Below, one piece after another: positions 44,121 through 53,209 of a DNA stretch of 64,000 nucleotides. The notes under the pieces were generated by a model. The model had not been told where the DNA came from. It made no database searches and saw only the letters and a program-made list of their open reading frames with translations. How positions within the stretch are numbered: position 1 is the first letter of the stretch; each line of letters opens with the position of its first letter. Source of the stretch: Bosea sp. 685 (lineage in GTDB: Bacteria; Pseudomonadota; Alphaproteobacteria; Rhizobiales; Beijerinckiaceae); the NCBI RefSeq assembly GCF_031884435.1, contig NZ_CP134779.1, positions 5,892,501-5,956,500 of the forward strand. Direction: 5' to 3'. The position numbers and the translations under genes were made by a program.

Positions 44121-45236
44121 ATGCAACGCCCGACCCCCTGCATGCTGATCCGCGGCGGCACCTCGAAGGGCGCCTATTTCCTCAGCGACGACCTGCCCAC
44201 CGACCCGGCCGCGCGCGATGCGTTCCTGCTCGCGGTGATGGGCTCGCCGGACAAGCGCCAGATCGACGGGCTCGGCGGCGCGCATCCGCTGACCAGCAAG
44301 GTCGCGATCGTCTCGCGCTCGACCGAGCCCGGCTGCGACATCGACTTTCTGTTCGCGCAGGTCGGGATCGAAACCGCCAAGGTCGACACGACGCCCAATT
44401 GCGGCAACATCCTCGCCGGGATCGGCCCCTTCGCCATCGCGCGTGGGCTCGTCACTGCTACGGGCGCATCCACGACCGTGCGGGTCAGGACGCTGAACAC
44501 CGGCACCATCGCCGATCTGGTGCTGGAGACCGCTGACGGCCACGCGAATGCCGATGGCGATGCGCGCATCGACGGCGTGCCCGGCACCTCGGCGCCGATC
44601 AAGATCAGCTTCCTCGGCACCGAAGGCTCCGTCTGCGGCGCCTTGCTTCCGACCGGAAACGCCGTCGACATCGTCGATGGCGTCGAGGTCACGCTGATCG
44701 ACAACGGCATGCCGGTCATCGTGCTGCGTGCGGCCGATGTCGGGCGCAGCGGCTATGAGCCGCGCGAGGTGCTGGACAAGGACACCGAGCTCAAAGCCCG
44801 GCTCGAGCGCATTCGCCTCGCTGCCGGTCCCTTGATGAATCTCGGCGATGTCTCGGCGAAGGTCGTGCCCAAGATCGCGCTGGTCGCGCCGCCGCGCGAA
44901 GGCGGCGCCATCGCGACGCGCAGCTTCATTCCCCATGAATGCCATGCCTCGATCGGCGTTTTTGCGGCCGTCACGGTCGCGACCGCCGCGGCCTTGCCGG
45001 GTTCGCCTGCGGCCTCGGTCGTCGCCATGCCGGCGGGGCGCGAACGCTCGATCTCGGTCGAGCACCCCACCGGTGAGTTCACCGTCCACCTGACCATGGG
45101 CGGAACCCCGGAGCGACCGGTGGTCGAGCGGGCCGGGCTTTTGCGCACCGCGCGCATCCTGATGGAGGGCATGGCTTTCGTGCCGGGGCGCGCCCTCGAG
45201 CACAACGCAAGTGGTGCTCTCCGCGCCGCCGAATGA
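44121..45236 (+). CDS. galD: 4-oxalomesaconate tautomerase (PrpF/GalD family)
   Basis: Cytoplasmic isomerase of 371 residues of the PrpF family (diaminopimelate-epimerase-like fold). Start RPTPCMLIRGGTSKGAYF and VDTTPNCGNILAGIGPFA are hallmark segments. In Pseudomonas putida GalD converts the keto to the enol form of 4-oxalomesaconate in gallate breakdown. It is followed by galB and galC in the same order of reaction, which supports this function over the related aconitate or methylaconitate isomerases. Starts four bases after the Bug gene. Confidence 0.85.
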   Translation: MQRPTPCMLIRGGTSKGAYFLSDDLPTDPAARDAFLLAVMGSPDKRQIDGLGGAHPLTSKVAIVSRSTEPGCDIDFLFAQVGIETAKVDTTPNCGNILAGIGPFAIARGLVTATGASTTVRVRTLNTGTIADLVLETADGHANADGDARIDGVPGTSAPIKISFLGTEGSVCGALLPTGNAVDIVDGVEVTLIDNGMPVIVLRAADVGRSGYEPREVLDKDTELKARLERIRLAAGPLMNLGDVSAKVVPKIALVAPPREGGAIATRSFIPHECHASIGVFAAVTVATAAALPGSPAASVVAMPAGRERSISVEHPTGEFTVHLTMGGTPERPVVERAGLLRTARILMEGMAFVPGRALEHNASGALRAAE

Positions 45237-45262
45237 ACCCGAGACGAGAGGATATTCGAGAT

Positions 45263-45988
45263 ATGTCGAGCCTGCAGAAGACAGGTCTGGTGATCACCGC
45301 CCATCCCGGCGATTTCGTCTGGCGGGCCGGCGGTGCGATCGCGCTCCATGCCAAGCGCGGCTTCCGCGTAAAAATCCTCTGCCTCTCCTATGGCGAGCGC
45401 GGCGAGAGCCAGTTCGCCTGGAAGAAGGCGGGCGTGAAGATGGAAGACGTCAAGGCGCAGCGCCGCGACGAGGCCGAGCGCGCCGCCGCGATCCTCGGCG
45501 CCGAGATCGAGTTCATGGATGCCGGCGATTATCCGCTGCGCACCACGGAAGCCATGCTCGACCGTGCGATCGACATCTTCCACGAGCTTGGGCCGAGCTT
45601 CGTTCTGACCCACGCGCTCGAAGACCCCTATAATGTCGACCATCCCGAGGCGACGCGCTTTGCCCAGGAGGCGCGGATCATCGCCCAGGCGGCCGGCCAC
45701 AAGCCCGATCCGGAGCGGGCCTATGCCGCCCCGCCCCTCTTCCTGTTCGAGCCGCACCAGCCCGAGCAGTGCAATTTCAAGCCGAACGTGATCCTCAACA
45801 TCGACGAAGTCTGGGAGGCGAAGCGCCAGGCCTTCGAGATCCTCGCCGCCCAGAAGCACCTCTGGGAGTACTACACCCGCGTGGCGCTGAACCGCGGCAT
45901 GCAGGGCGGGCGCAATTCCGGCAAGGCCATGACCTATGGCGAAGCCTATCAGCGGCTCTTCCCCGAAGCGCTGGAGGCGCTGGCATGA
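45263..45988 (+). CDS. galB: 4-oxalomesaconate hydratase, PIG-L/LmbE type (GalB)
   Basis: Zinc hydrolase-fold protein of 241 residues. The first metal motif is [15 protein letters not shown]; the loss of the second acidic residue of the usual AHPDDE and the DFVWRAGG stretch are, from memory, typical of GalB-like hydratases. Further conserved segments are LSYGERGES and [15 protein letters not shown]. GalB adds water to 4-oxalomesaconate, giving 4-carboxy-4-hydroxy-2-oxoadipate. The ATG at 45263 is preferred; an ATG at 45233 overlapping the galD stop is an alternative. Overlaps galC by four bases. Confidence 0.85.
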   Translation: MSSLQKTGLVITAHPGDFVWRAGGAIALHAKRGFRVKILCLSYGERGESQFAWKKAGVKMEDVKAQRRDEAERAAAILGAEIEFMDAGDYPLRTTEAMLDRAIDIFHELGPSFVLTHALEDPYNVDHPEATRFAQEARIIAQAAGHKPDPERAYAAPPLFLFEPHQPEQCNFKPNVILNIDEVWEAKRQAFEILAAQKHLWEYYTRVALNRGMQGGRNSGKAMTYGEAYQRLFPEALEALA

Positions 45989-46674
45989 CCCCCGTCGTCA
46001 TTCGCACCAACAAGCGCGCCGCCACCTCCGACATCGCTGCTCTCGCCGAGCTCGGCGTCTCCACAACCCATGAGGCGATGGGGCGCAGCGGGCTGCTGAA
46101 GCCCTATATGCGGCCGATCTATCCAGGAGCCTTCATCGCCGGCTCCGCCGTCACCGTGCTGGCGCAGCCCGGCGACAACTGGATGATCCATGTCGCGATC
46201 GAGCAGGTGAAGCCGGGCGATGTCCTCGTCGTCGCCTGCACCACCGACAACACCGACGGCATGTTCGGCGACCTGCTCGCGACCTCGCTCAAGGCCCGGG
46301 GCGGCGTCGGTCTCGTCATCGATGCCGGCGTGCGCGATGTCCGCGTGCTCACCGAAATGGGCTTCCCGGTCTGGTCGCGGGCGATCTCGGCCAAGGGCAC
46401 GGTCAAGGCGACGCCGGGCAGCGTCAATATTCCCGTCATCTGCGCCGGCGCGCTCATCCATCCCGGCGACGTGATCGTCGCCGATGATGACGGCGTCGTC
46501 GTGGTGCCGCGCCTGGATGCAGCGACGGTCGCTGCCGCCGCCCGCAAGCGCGAGGCGAATGAGGAAGAGAAGCGGCGGCGCCTGGCGGCGGGCGAGCTCG
46601 GCCTCGACATGTATGCGATGCGCGAGGGGTTGGCGAAGGCGGGCCTCGTCTATCGCGACGATCCGGAAGGGTGA
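45985..46674 (+). CDS. galC: 4-carboxy-4-hydroxy-2-oxoadipate aldolase (RraA-like)
   Basis: RraA-fold protein of 229 residues. The motifs [37 protein letters not shown] (key residues) and VIDAGVRDV match class II HMG/CHA aldolases (GalC/LigK), where GD..AT and R(D) bind a divalent metal and substrate. The reaction splits the C6 acid into pyruvate and oxaloacetate, the last step of the pathway. The 4-base overlap with galB shows co-translation. RraA itself (RNase E inhibitor) is shorter and lacks this context. Confidence 0.87.
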   Translation: MTPVVIRTNKRAATSDIAALAELGVSTTHEAMGRSGLLKPYMRPIYPGAFIAGSAVTVLAQPGDNWMIHVAIEQVKPGDVLVVACTTDNTDGMFGDLLATSLKARGGVGLVIDAGVRDVRVLTEMGFPVWSRAISAKGTVKATPGSVNIPVICAGALIHPGDVIVADDDGVVVVPRLDAATVAAAARKREANEEEKRRRLAAGELGLDMYAMREGLAKAGLVYRDDPEG

Positions 46675-46678
46675 GGCG

Positions 46679-47533
46679 ATGCTGACGATCCTGTTCGACG
46701 GCGTGGCTTATGGGATGCTGCTGTTCATCCTGGCTTCGGGCCTGGCCGTGACGCTCGGCCTGATGAACTTCGTCAACCTGGCCCATGGCGCCTTCGCCAT
46801 GGCTGGCGGCTATGTCACGGTCGTGCTGATGCAGCGCTACGATGTACCCTTCGTCGCGACGCTACCTTTCGCTTTCCTGGTGCCGGCCGCCATCGGCGCT
46901 GTGCTGGAGCGGACGATCTACCGGCCGATGTATGCCAAGAGCCATCTCGACCAGGTGCTGTTCTCGATCGGCCTCGTCTTCATGGTGGTGGCGGCGGTCG
47001 ACTACGTCATGGGCTCGCAGCAGCAGCTCATCCGCCTGCCGGCCTGGCTGCAGGGCCGCTTCGACATCGCCGGCATCGGCATCGGCCGTTACCGCAGCTT
47101 CGTGATCGCGATCTGCATCGTCCTGACCATCGCACTCCAATATGTGCTGGTGCGGACGCGCTTCGGCAGCCGCTTGCGCGCGGCGGTGGACGACCAGCAG
47201 GTGGCGCGCGGGCTCGGCATCAATGTCGGCGTGATCTTCTCGCTGACCTTCGCCGTCGGCTCGGGCCTTGCCGGGCTTGGCGGGGCGCTCGGGGTCGAGA
47301 TGCTCGGGCTCGACCCGACCTTCCCACTCAAATTCATGATCTACTTCCTGATCGTCGTGACCGTGGGCGGCCGCTCGGGCCTGACCGGGCCGTTCACTGC
47401 TGCGCTGCTGATCGGCGTCGTCGATGTCGCCGGCAAATATTACGTGCCCCAGCTCGGCGCCTTCCTGATCTACGCCTTGATGGTCGCGGTGCTGTTCCTG
47501 CGCCCGCAAGGCCTGTTCGCGGTGGCGCGATGA
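46679..47533 (+). CDS. Branched-chain-type ABC permease, LivH-like
   Basis: Membrane permease of 284 residues with eight or so hydrophobic segments. The start GVAYGMLLFILASGLAVTLG and NFVNLAHGAFAMAGGYV are diagnostic of LivH. Starts four bases after galC and overlaps livM by four bases, so it is in the same operon. Confidence 0.92.
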   Translation: MLTILFDGVAYGMLLFILASGLAVTLGLMNFVNLAHGAFAMAGGYVTVVLMQRYDVPFVATLPFAFLVPAAIGAVLERTIYRPMYAKSHLDQVLFSIGLVFMVVAAVDYVMGSQQQLIRLPAWLQGRFDIAGIGIGRYRSFVIAICIVLTIALQYVLVRTRFGSRLRAAVDDQQVARGLGINVGVIFSLTFAVGSGLAGLGGALGVEMLGLDPTFPLKFMIYFLIVVTVGGRSGLTGPFTAALLIGVVDVAGKYYVPQLGAFLIYALMVAVLFLRPQGLFAVAR

Positions 47534-48554
47534 CCATGGCTCTCGATACGCCGCGTCCGGCGCTGAGCGATCTGGTCGGCAAGACCCTGTTGCGGCGGCG
47601 GCGCTGGAAACTCGGCGAGGTCGTCTTCTGGAGCCTCACAGCTGCGGCCCCCTTCATGCTCCCGCGCGGCATGCTGCTCCTGAACGAGGTTGCGATCCTG
47701 GCGCTGTTTGCCCTGTCGCTCGACCTGATCCTCGGCTTCGCCGGCATCGTCTCGCTCGGCCATGCCGCCTTCCTCGGCGCGGGCGCCTATGCGGCTGGGC
47801 TCTTCGCCCTGCATGTCAATGCCGACCCGCTCACGGGGCTCGTCGTGGCCGTGCTCGCAGCGGCGCTGCTCGGCTTTCTCACCAGCTTCCTCGTCCTGCG
47901 AGGGACCGATCTGACACGGCTGATGGTGACGCTGGGCATAGCCCTGCTGCTGTTCGAGCTCGCCAACAGCTTCAGTGCGATCACCGGCGGTGCCGACGGC
48001 CTGCAGGGCATCAGCATGGGCCCGCTGCTCGGGCTGTTCCCCTTCGACCTGCAGGGGCGGACGGCCTATCTCTACTCGCTGTCGGTCCTGTTCGTCCTGT
48101 TCCTGGTGGCGCGGCGGATGATGGCCTCCCCTTTGGCCTGTCGCTGCGTGCGATCCGCGACAACCCGCTGCGCGCCTCGGCGACGGGCGTCGCGATCAAC
48201 GGCCGGATCGTGATAGTCTATACGATCGCCGCTGCCTATGCGGGCGCTGCCGGCGCGCTGATGGCCCAGACGACGCAGTTCGTTTCGCTCGACGTGCTGG
48301 AGTTCCATCGCTCGGCCGATCTGATGCTCGTCGTCATCATCGGCGGCGCTGGCTGGCTCTATGGCGGCATCATCGGCGCCATCCTGTTCAAGGTGCTGCA
48401 GGACGCGATTTCGCTGGCGACACCGCAATACTGGCAGTTCTGGATCGGTCTCCTGCTCGTCGTCTTCGTGCTCGGCGGTCGGGAGATCCTCCACGGCCTG
48501 CTGGCCAGGTCGCGCGCGGCACTAGCGAAGCTCATCTCACGGAGAGCGCCATGA
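47530..48554 (+). pseudogene. Branched-chain-type ABC permease, LivM-like, with a frameshift
   Basis: Would be a 341-residue permease. The first part (to about 48130) encodes LALFALSLDLILGFAGIVSLGHAAFLG, and the second, in another frame, encodes GLSLRAIRDNPLRASATGV, IVYTIAAAYAGAAGALMAQ and the LivM C-terminus, ending in overlap with livG. The break is at a run of four C (48128-48131); one more C gives ASPFGLSLRAIRDNP. The span of 1025 bases is one short of a multiple of three. The rest of the operon is intact, which suggests a sequencing error or a very recent mutation. Confidence 0.88.
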
Positions 48555-49306
48555 GCGCACCGGCGCTTCAGACCATCGGGCTGGTCAAGCGTTTCGGCGG
48601 GATCGTCGCGACCAACGACGTCTCGCTCACGATCGAACGCGGCGCCCGCCACGCGCTGATCGGCCCCAACGGCGCCGGCAAGACGACGCTCGTCAACCAG
48701 CTCACCGGCGTGCTCAAACCCAGCGAAGGCAGGATCCTGCTGGAGGGGCGCGACATCACCACGGCCAAGCCGGAAGCGCGCGTGCGCCTCGGCATGAGCC
48801 GGACTTTCCAGATCAACCAGCTCTTCCAGTCGATGACGCCGCTCGACATGCTGCTGCTCGTCCTCTGCGAGCAGCAGCATGTCGGGCTGAAGCTCTGGCA
48901 GAAGCTGGACAAGAGCGGCGATCTGGCGCGGGAGGCGGCTGCGATCGCCGAGCGCTTCCGGCTCGACGACGTGATCGAGGAGCGGATCGCGACCTTGCCC
49001 TATGGCAAGCAGCGGCAGCTCGAGATCGCCGCCGCCTTCGCCGCCCGGCCGCGCCTGCTCCTGCTCGACGAGCCGGCAGCCGGCGTGCCGGAGGCCGAAC
49101 GCCGCGACCTGCTCGCAACCGTCGCCGATCTTCCCGCCGATGTCAGCGTGCTCCTGATCGAGCACGACATGGACCTCGTCTTCCGCTTCGCGACCCGCAT
49201 CACCGTGCTCGTCAACGGCACGGTCATCGCTGAGGGAACACCGTCCGCCATCGCGGCCGATCCTGCCGTACGCGCTGCCTATCTCGGGGAGAGCCTCGAT
49301 GCCTGA
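48551..49306 (+). CDS. Branched-chain-type ABC ATPase, LivG-like
   Basis: ATPase of 251 residues. Walker A GPNGAGKTT at 38-46, the modified signature LPYGKQRQLEIAAA, Walker B LLLLDEPAAG and switch His in IEHDMD. This modified signature (YG instead of SGG) is normal for LivG. The 4-base overlap with livM and 8-base overlap with livF mark one operon. Confidence 0.92.
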   Translation: MSAPALQTIGLVKRFGGIVATNDVSLTIERGARHALIGPNGAGKTTLVNQLTGVLKPSEGRILLEGRDITTAKPEARVRLGMSRTFQINQLFQSMTPLDMLLLVLCEQQHVGLKLWQKLDKSGDLAREAAAIAERFRLDDVIEERIATLPYGKQRQLEIAAAFAARPRLLLLDEPAAGVPEAERRDLLATVADLPADVSVLLIEHDMDLVFRFATRITVLVNGTVIAEGTPSAIAADPAVRAAYLGESLDA

Positions 49307-50033
49307 CCTCTTCTCCATCACCGGCCTGTGCGCGGGCTATGGCGAGGCGGCGATCCTGCATGATGTCAGCCTCTCGCTCGGAGAGGGCCGCTCGCTCGCG
49401 CTGCTCGGCCGCAACGGCGTCGGCAAGACCACGCTGATCAACAGCATCGTCGGCGTCACCCGCCGGACGGCAGGCGAGATCAATCTCGGCGGCGTCGCGC
49501 TGACGCGGCTCAAGCCCGAGCGCCGGGCGCTCGCCGGCATCGGCTGGGTGCCGCAGGAGCGCAACATCTTCCGCTCGCTGACGGTGACCGAGAACCTGAC
49601 GGCCGTCGCCCTGCCCGGCCCTTGGACGCCGGAGCGCGTCTTCGCGATGTTTCCGCGCCTGGCCGAGCGCAAGCGCAATCTCGGCCATCAGCTGTCCGGC
49701 GGCGAGCAGCAGATGCTGGCGATCGGCCGCGCGCTCGTGCTGAACCCAAAACTCCTCCTGCTCGACGAGCCGACCGAAGGCCTGGCGCCAATCATCGTCG
49801 AGGAACTGCTCAGGGCGTTGAAGCGGATCTTCATGGAAGAGAGGATTTCAGGGATCATCGTCGAGCAGCACGCCCAGAAGATCCTGAAGATGACCGACGA
49901 CGCCATCATCATCGAGCGCGGACGGGTGGTGCATGCGGCGCCCAGTGCGACGCTGCTCGCCGACCCCGCTACGCTGCAACGCTATCTCGGCGTGACGCAT
50001 CAGGCCGGGCCGCCATCCGACCGCGCCGCCTAG
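49299..50033 (+). CDS. Branched-chain-type ABC ATPase, LivF-like
   Basis: ATPase of 244 residues. Walker A GRNGVGKTT at 37-45, signature LSGGEQQM, Walker B LLLLDEPTEGLAP and IVEQHAQK, the LivF pattern. Last transporter gene of the cluster; the extradiol dioxygenase gene follows after 86 bases. Confidence 0.92.
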   Translation: MPDLFSITGLCAGYGEAAILHDVSLSLGEGRSLALLGRNGVGKTTLINSIVGVTRRTAGEINLGGVALTRLKPERRALAGIGWVPQERNIFRSLTVTENLTAVALPGPWTPERVFAMFPRLAERKRNLGHQLSGGEQQMLAIGRALVLNPKLLLLDEPTEGLAPIIVEELLRALKRIFMEERISGIIVEQHAQKILKMTDDAIIIERGRVVHAAPSATLLADPATLQRYLGVTHQAGPPSDRAA

Positions 50034-50119
50034 GCGCTTCCAATCGCAACCACCGGCTCGAACGAGCACGATCAAAAGCAGGCCGCAGCGATGGCCAAAG
50101 ACCAGCGGGAGCAGATGCC

Positions 50120-51085
50120 ATGAAGCCGGAACCGATCCACGACATCGCCCATCTCGCGCATGTCGAACTCCTGACCGACAAGCCCGAGGCCAGCCTCGAC
50201 TTCTTCGTCAATATCTACGGCCTGACCGAAGCTGGCCGCGAGGGCGACAGCGTCTATCTGCGGGCCTGGGACGATTACGAGTTCCACACGCTGAAGCTGA
50301 CGGCGGCGAATACCACCGGCGTCGGCCATATCGGCTACCGCGCGACGAGCGAGCAGGCCCTCCTGCGGCGGGTCGCAGCGATCGAGGCGCTCAGTGCCGG
50401 CATCGGCTGGGTCGAAGGCGATCTCGGCCATGGCCGCGCCTTCCGCTTCCGCGACCCGGACGACCACATCTTCGAGATCTATTTCGACACCCACAAATAC
50501 GTCGCGCCGCCCCAGGAAAAGCCGGCCCTGAAGAACCAGCCGCAGCGCAACCATGGCCGGGGCTGCGCCGTGCGCCGCCTCGACCATCTCAACCTGCTGG
50601 CGCGCGATGTCGCGGCGATCCGCGATTTCCTGCCGAAAGCGCTGGGCAGCCGCGTCACCGAGCAGATCGTGCTCGATTCAGGCGAGGTCGGCGGCTGCTG
50701 GTTCACGGTCAACAACAAGAGCTACGACATCGCCTATACGCGCGACCACACCGACAGCCTGGGCCGCTTCCACCATGTCACCTATGCGGTCGACCAGCGC
50801 GAGCATGTGCTGGAAGCCGCCGATATTTTCCTCGAGAACGGCGTCTTCATCGAGACCGGGCCGCATAAGCATGCGGTGCAGCAGACCTTCTTCCTCTACG
50901 CCTATGAGCCGGCGGGCAACCGCGTCGAGATCGCCAATGCCGGCGCACGCCTGATCCTCGATCCCGACTGGCAGACCGTGACCTGGACCGAAACCGAACG
51001 GAAGAAGGGGCAGGCCTGGGGGCTGAAGACGATCGAGAGCTTCCACACCCATGGCACCCCACCCGTGCCGACAGCGGGACATTGA
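50120..51085 (+). CDS. Type I extradiol dioxygenase, catechol 2,3-dioxygenase-like
   Basis: Two-domain VOC protein of 321 residues, about the size of catechol 2,3-dioxygenase. The N-terminal domain has HLAHVELLTDKPEASLDFF and REGDSVYLRAWDDYE, close to XylE-type enzymes. The C-terminal domain carries the predicted Fe(II) ligands His156 (RLDHLNLL), His219 (FHHVTYAV) and Glu270 (NRVEIAN), plus Tyr260. Ribosome site GGGAG eight bases before the ATG. By family it opens the ring of a catecholic compound next to a hydroxyl group. It lies in the galD-galB-galC island, but gallate and protocatechuate are normally opened by unrelated type II enzymes, so its own substrate is unclear. Confidence 0.85.
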   Translation: MKPEPIHDIAHLAHVELLTDKPEASLDFFVNIYGLTEAGREGDSVYLRAWDDYEFHTLKLTAANTTGVGHIGYRATSEQALLRRVAAIEALSAGIGWVEGDLGHGRAFRFRDPDDHIFEIYFDTHKYVAPPQEKPALKNQPQRNHGRGCAVRRLDHLNLLARDVAAIRDFLPKALGSRVTEQIVLDSGEVGGCWFTVNNKSYDIAYTRDHTDSLGRFHHVTYAVDQREHVLEAADIFLENGVFIETGPHKHAVQQTFFLYAYEPAGNRVEIANAGARLILDPDWQTVTWTETERKKGQAWGLKTIESFHTHGTPPVPTAGH

Positions 51086-51241
51086 GCCGGTCTGGCCGAT
51101 CTCAGGAACGTCGCCCCGGGATGCCGCGCCCCTGCCTTGTTTGAGTGGCTTTTCCGCGGGTGACAGCGGTTCCACCGAGTGCGGTGGTTCGGGCTGCCTG
51201 GCTTTGCTCTTCACATCTTTGCGCTTCACTTGGATCGATCG

Positions 51242-51862
51242 ATGGACGAGGCCGTCACCACCGTACTCGACGCCTATCATGCACGGATGCAGGAGGAGGT
51301 CGGGACGAGGCAGGCCGCAGCGCAGGCCGGCCTCAAGGATGCCCTGCGCGATCAGTTCCTGCTGTCCGTGGGGCCGGAGAGCGGGCAACTCATCAACATC
51401 CTGGCGCGCAGCCTGAAGACGCCCAACATCCTCGAACTGGGAACGTCCTATGGCTATTCGACCATCTGGCTGGCGGAAGCTGCGCGCTCGGCCGGCGGGC
51501 GGCTGACGACGATGGAGCTGCACGACTACAAAGCCGCCCATGCGCGCGACATGGCGGGAAAGGCCGGGCTGGCCGAGCATGTCGACTTCAAGGTCGGCGA
51601 TGCCGTGCAGATGATCGCTGAGCTTCCCCACGGGATCGATTTCGTGCTGATCGACCTCTGGAAGGAGTTCTACCTGCCCTGCCTGGAGGCGTTTTATCCC
51701 AAGCTCAATCCCGGCGCGATCATCGTCGCCGACAATATCATCCGGCCGGGCAAGGACGGCGCCCTGCGCTATGTCGAGGCTGTGCGCGCCAAGCCCGGCA
51801 TGAGCAGCATCCTGCTGCCGGTCGGAGCGGGGCTGGAGGTCAGTCGCTTCGACAGGCCGTAG
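51242..51862 (+). CDS. SAM-dependent O-methyltransferase-like protein
   Basis: Class I methyltransferase of 206 residues. The SAM motif is ILELGTSYGYSTIWLA at about 59-74, the acidic motif FVLIDLWKEFY follows, and DNIIRPGKD resembles the metal-linked DN motif of catechol-type O-methyltransferases. The ATG at 51242 has only a weak ribosome site; an open upstream extension to 51179 is not favoured. It follows the extradiol dioxygenase by 156 bases. It could methylate a catecholic compound, but that rests on family and context. Confidence 0.75.
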   Translation: MDEAVTTVLDAYHARMQEEVGTRQAAAQAGLKDALRDQFLLSVGPESGQLINILARSLKTPNILELGTSYGYSTIWLAEAARSAGGRLTTMELHDYKAAHARDMAGKAGLAEHVDFKVGDAVQMIAELPHGIDFVLIDLWKEFYLPCLEAFYPKLNPGAIIVADNIIRPGKDGALRYVEAVRAKPGMSSILLPVGAGLEVSRFDRP

Positions 51863-51918
51863 CCGCCAGGCACGCGTCGATGATCGGGTGACGCGCGGCT
51901 GCCTCTCAACCTTGGCCC

Positions 51919-52236
51919 TCAATCCTGCCACTCGAAGCGCAGCGGCGCCTCGCGGAAGGCGAAGCGGTCGAGATGGCTTGCGACGACGCCTTTCAGCGCC
52001 GCGAGCTGCTCGGGCACGCTGGCTTCGATGCGGCATTCGAGATTGTCGTCATGGGCCAGCAGATCGAGCGTGGCGTCGCCGGGCCAATCCGCGCCGCGCA
52101 CGTCTCGCGGAAAGGTCACCCGCCCCATTTGGGGCGTGAACGTGACCTTGAGATTATGGCTCCAATGCTTGCAAAGCTGCTGGAGATAGCGGCTGCTATT
52201 TTCGGTCGGCACGCGCGCGATGCTGGAAACGGTCAT
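51919..52236 (-). CDS. DUF2218 protein
   Basis: Small soluble protein of 105 residues. The start SSIARVPTENSSRYLQQLCKHWSHN and the segment TFPRDVRGADW are typical of DUF2218. Members often sit next to metal- or siderophore-related genes and PadR regulators. Here it is 60 bases downstream of a YqjI-like PadR gene on the same strand, so it is probably controlled by it. The C-terminal F-R-F/E-W-x-D ending is conserved in the family as I remember it. Molecular function unknown. Confidence 0.8.
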   Translation of the reverse strand: MTVSSIARVPTENSSRYLQQLCKHWSHNLKVTFTPQMGRVTFPRDVRGADWPGDATLDLLAHDDNLECRIEASVPEQLAALKGVVASHLDRFAFREAPLRFEWQD

Positions 52237-52296
52237 GGTCTCTCCTGAGTGCGATGGGCCGCGGGCGGGATGGGCAGCCCGCCCGACCTGTTCTCT

Positions 52297-52908
52297 TCAA
52301 AGCCGTTCGATCCGCTGCGCAGCCTCGTCGAGGATCGCGGCGATGTCATGGACGATGGCCTGGTCGGAATCGCGGCCGCCGAGACGGCCGCGTAGCGCGA
52401 CCTTGAGATTCTCCATGGCGCGGCGAACCGGCCCGCCATCGGTGCGCTCGTGCATGGTGGCGATCGCAGCCAAGCGCGTCATTTGCGCCTCGACCTTGTC
52501 CGCGTTGGCGGCGAGATCGGCCTTGCCCGTCTCGGTGACGGCGAAGGCCTTGCGCGCGCCTTCCGATGCGACTTCGCCGATATGTCCGAGATCCTGCAGC
52601 ATCGACAGCGCGGGATAAATGACGCCGGGGCTGGGGACGTAGCTGCCGCCCGAGGCCTCCTCGATCGCGCGGATCAGGTCGTAGCCATGGCGCGGTTGAT
52701 CGGCGATCAGCTTGAGCAGGACAAGGCGCAGATCGCCGGAATCGAAGACGCGCCTGCGGCCGCCGCCGCGCTCTCCACGCTCCCGGCCCCATTCATGGCC
52801 GAAATGATGGGAATCGCGCGAGCGATGCTGGGCGAATTCGCGGGAATGCGGATGCCCGCGGTGGTTTCGATGTGAGTGACGAGTGAAATCCATCTTGATG
52901 TTCTCCAT
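52297..52908 (-). CDS. PadR-family regulator, YqjI-like (metal-responsive)
   Basis: Regulator of 203 residues. A His/Arg/Gly-rich N-terminal tail (about 9-52, at least nine histidines) precedes a PadR winged helix with LRLVLLKLIADQPRHGYDLI and YVPSPGVIYPALSMLQ. This layout matches E. coli YqjI, a nickel-responsive repressor of a ferric-reductase gene whose His/Cys-rich tail binds metal; here cysteines are absent from the tail. It probably represses itself and the DUF2218 gene downstream through the palindrome at 52920-52937. Confidence 0.85.
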   Translation of the reverse strand: MENIKMDFTRHSHRNHRGHPHSREFAQHRSRDSHHFGHEWGRERGERGGGRRRVFDSGDLRLVLLKLIADQPRHGYDLIRAIEEASGGSYVPSPGVIYPALSMLQDLGHIGEVASEGARKAFAVTETGKADLAANADKVEAQMTRLAAIATMHERTDGGPVRRAMENLKVALRGRLGGRDSDQAIVHDIAAILDEAAQRIERL

Positions 52909-53209
52909 TTTAAGATGCGTCTACGATATATCGCAGAATATCTGAATTGCAAGAGGCCCGTTCCATCGCGACCACCGGAGAGCGTGTTCCAGAGCTGACG
53001 GGCGGGCGACGCCGGGCTTGCTGCACGCGCACCGAGGGCGGAAGAAACCCGAGCGGCGGCGGCTTCCCGCGCGGCAAGGCGGAATGCTATGGGGTGCGGC
53101 GTTCGGTCGATTTCGGTTCAGGCTTTCAGCCTGCTCTGAGCGCATGCATTCGCAGCCGAATGACGATTTTTCCGATAGCAAGCGCCAGCGAGAGGCGAGA
53201 CCACGCACC
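52909..53209. other. Divergent gap between PadR and hydrolase genes
   Basis: Contains the putative PadR operator at 52920-52937 near the left end. The remaining 270 bases have no supported gene; the stretch 53144-53209 is open in the hydrolase frame and could be part of it if an upstream ATG is used. Confidence 0.45.
52920..52937. promoter_or_regulatory. Putative PadR/YqjI operator
   Basis: TCTACGATATATCGCAGA is an inverted repeat with a perfect CGATATATCG core (52924-52933) and one mismatch pair over 18 bases. It lies 12 bases upstream of the PadR start codon. TATATC-containing palindromes are the type of site known for YqjI-like repressors. Confidence 0.55.
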
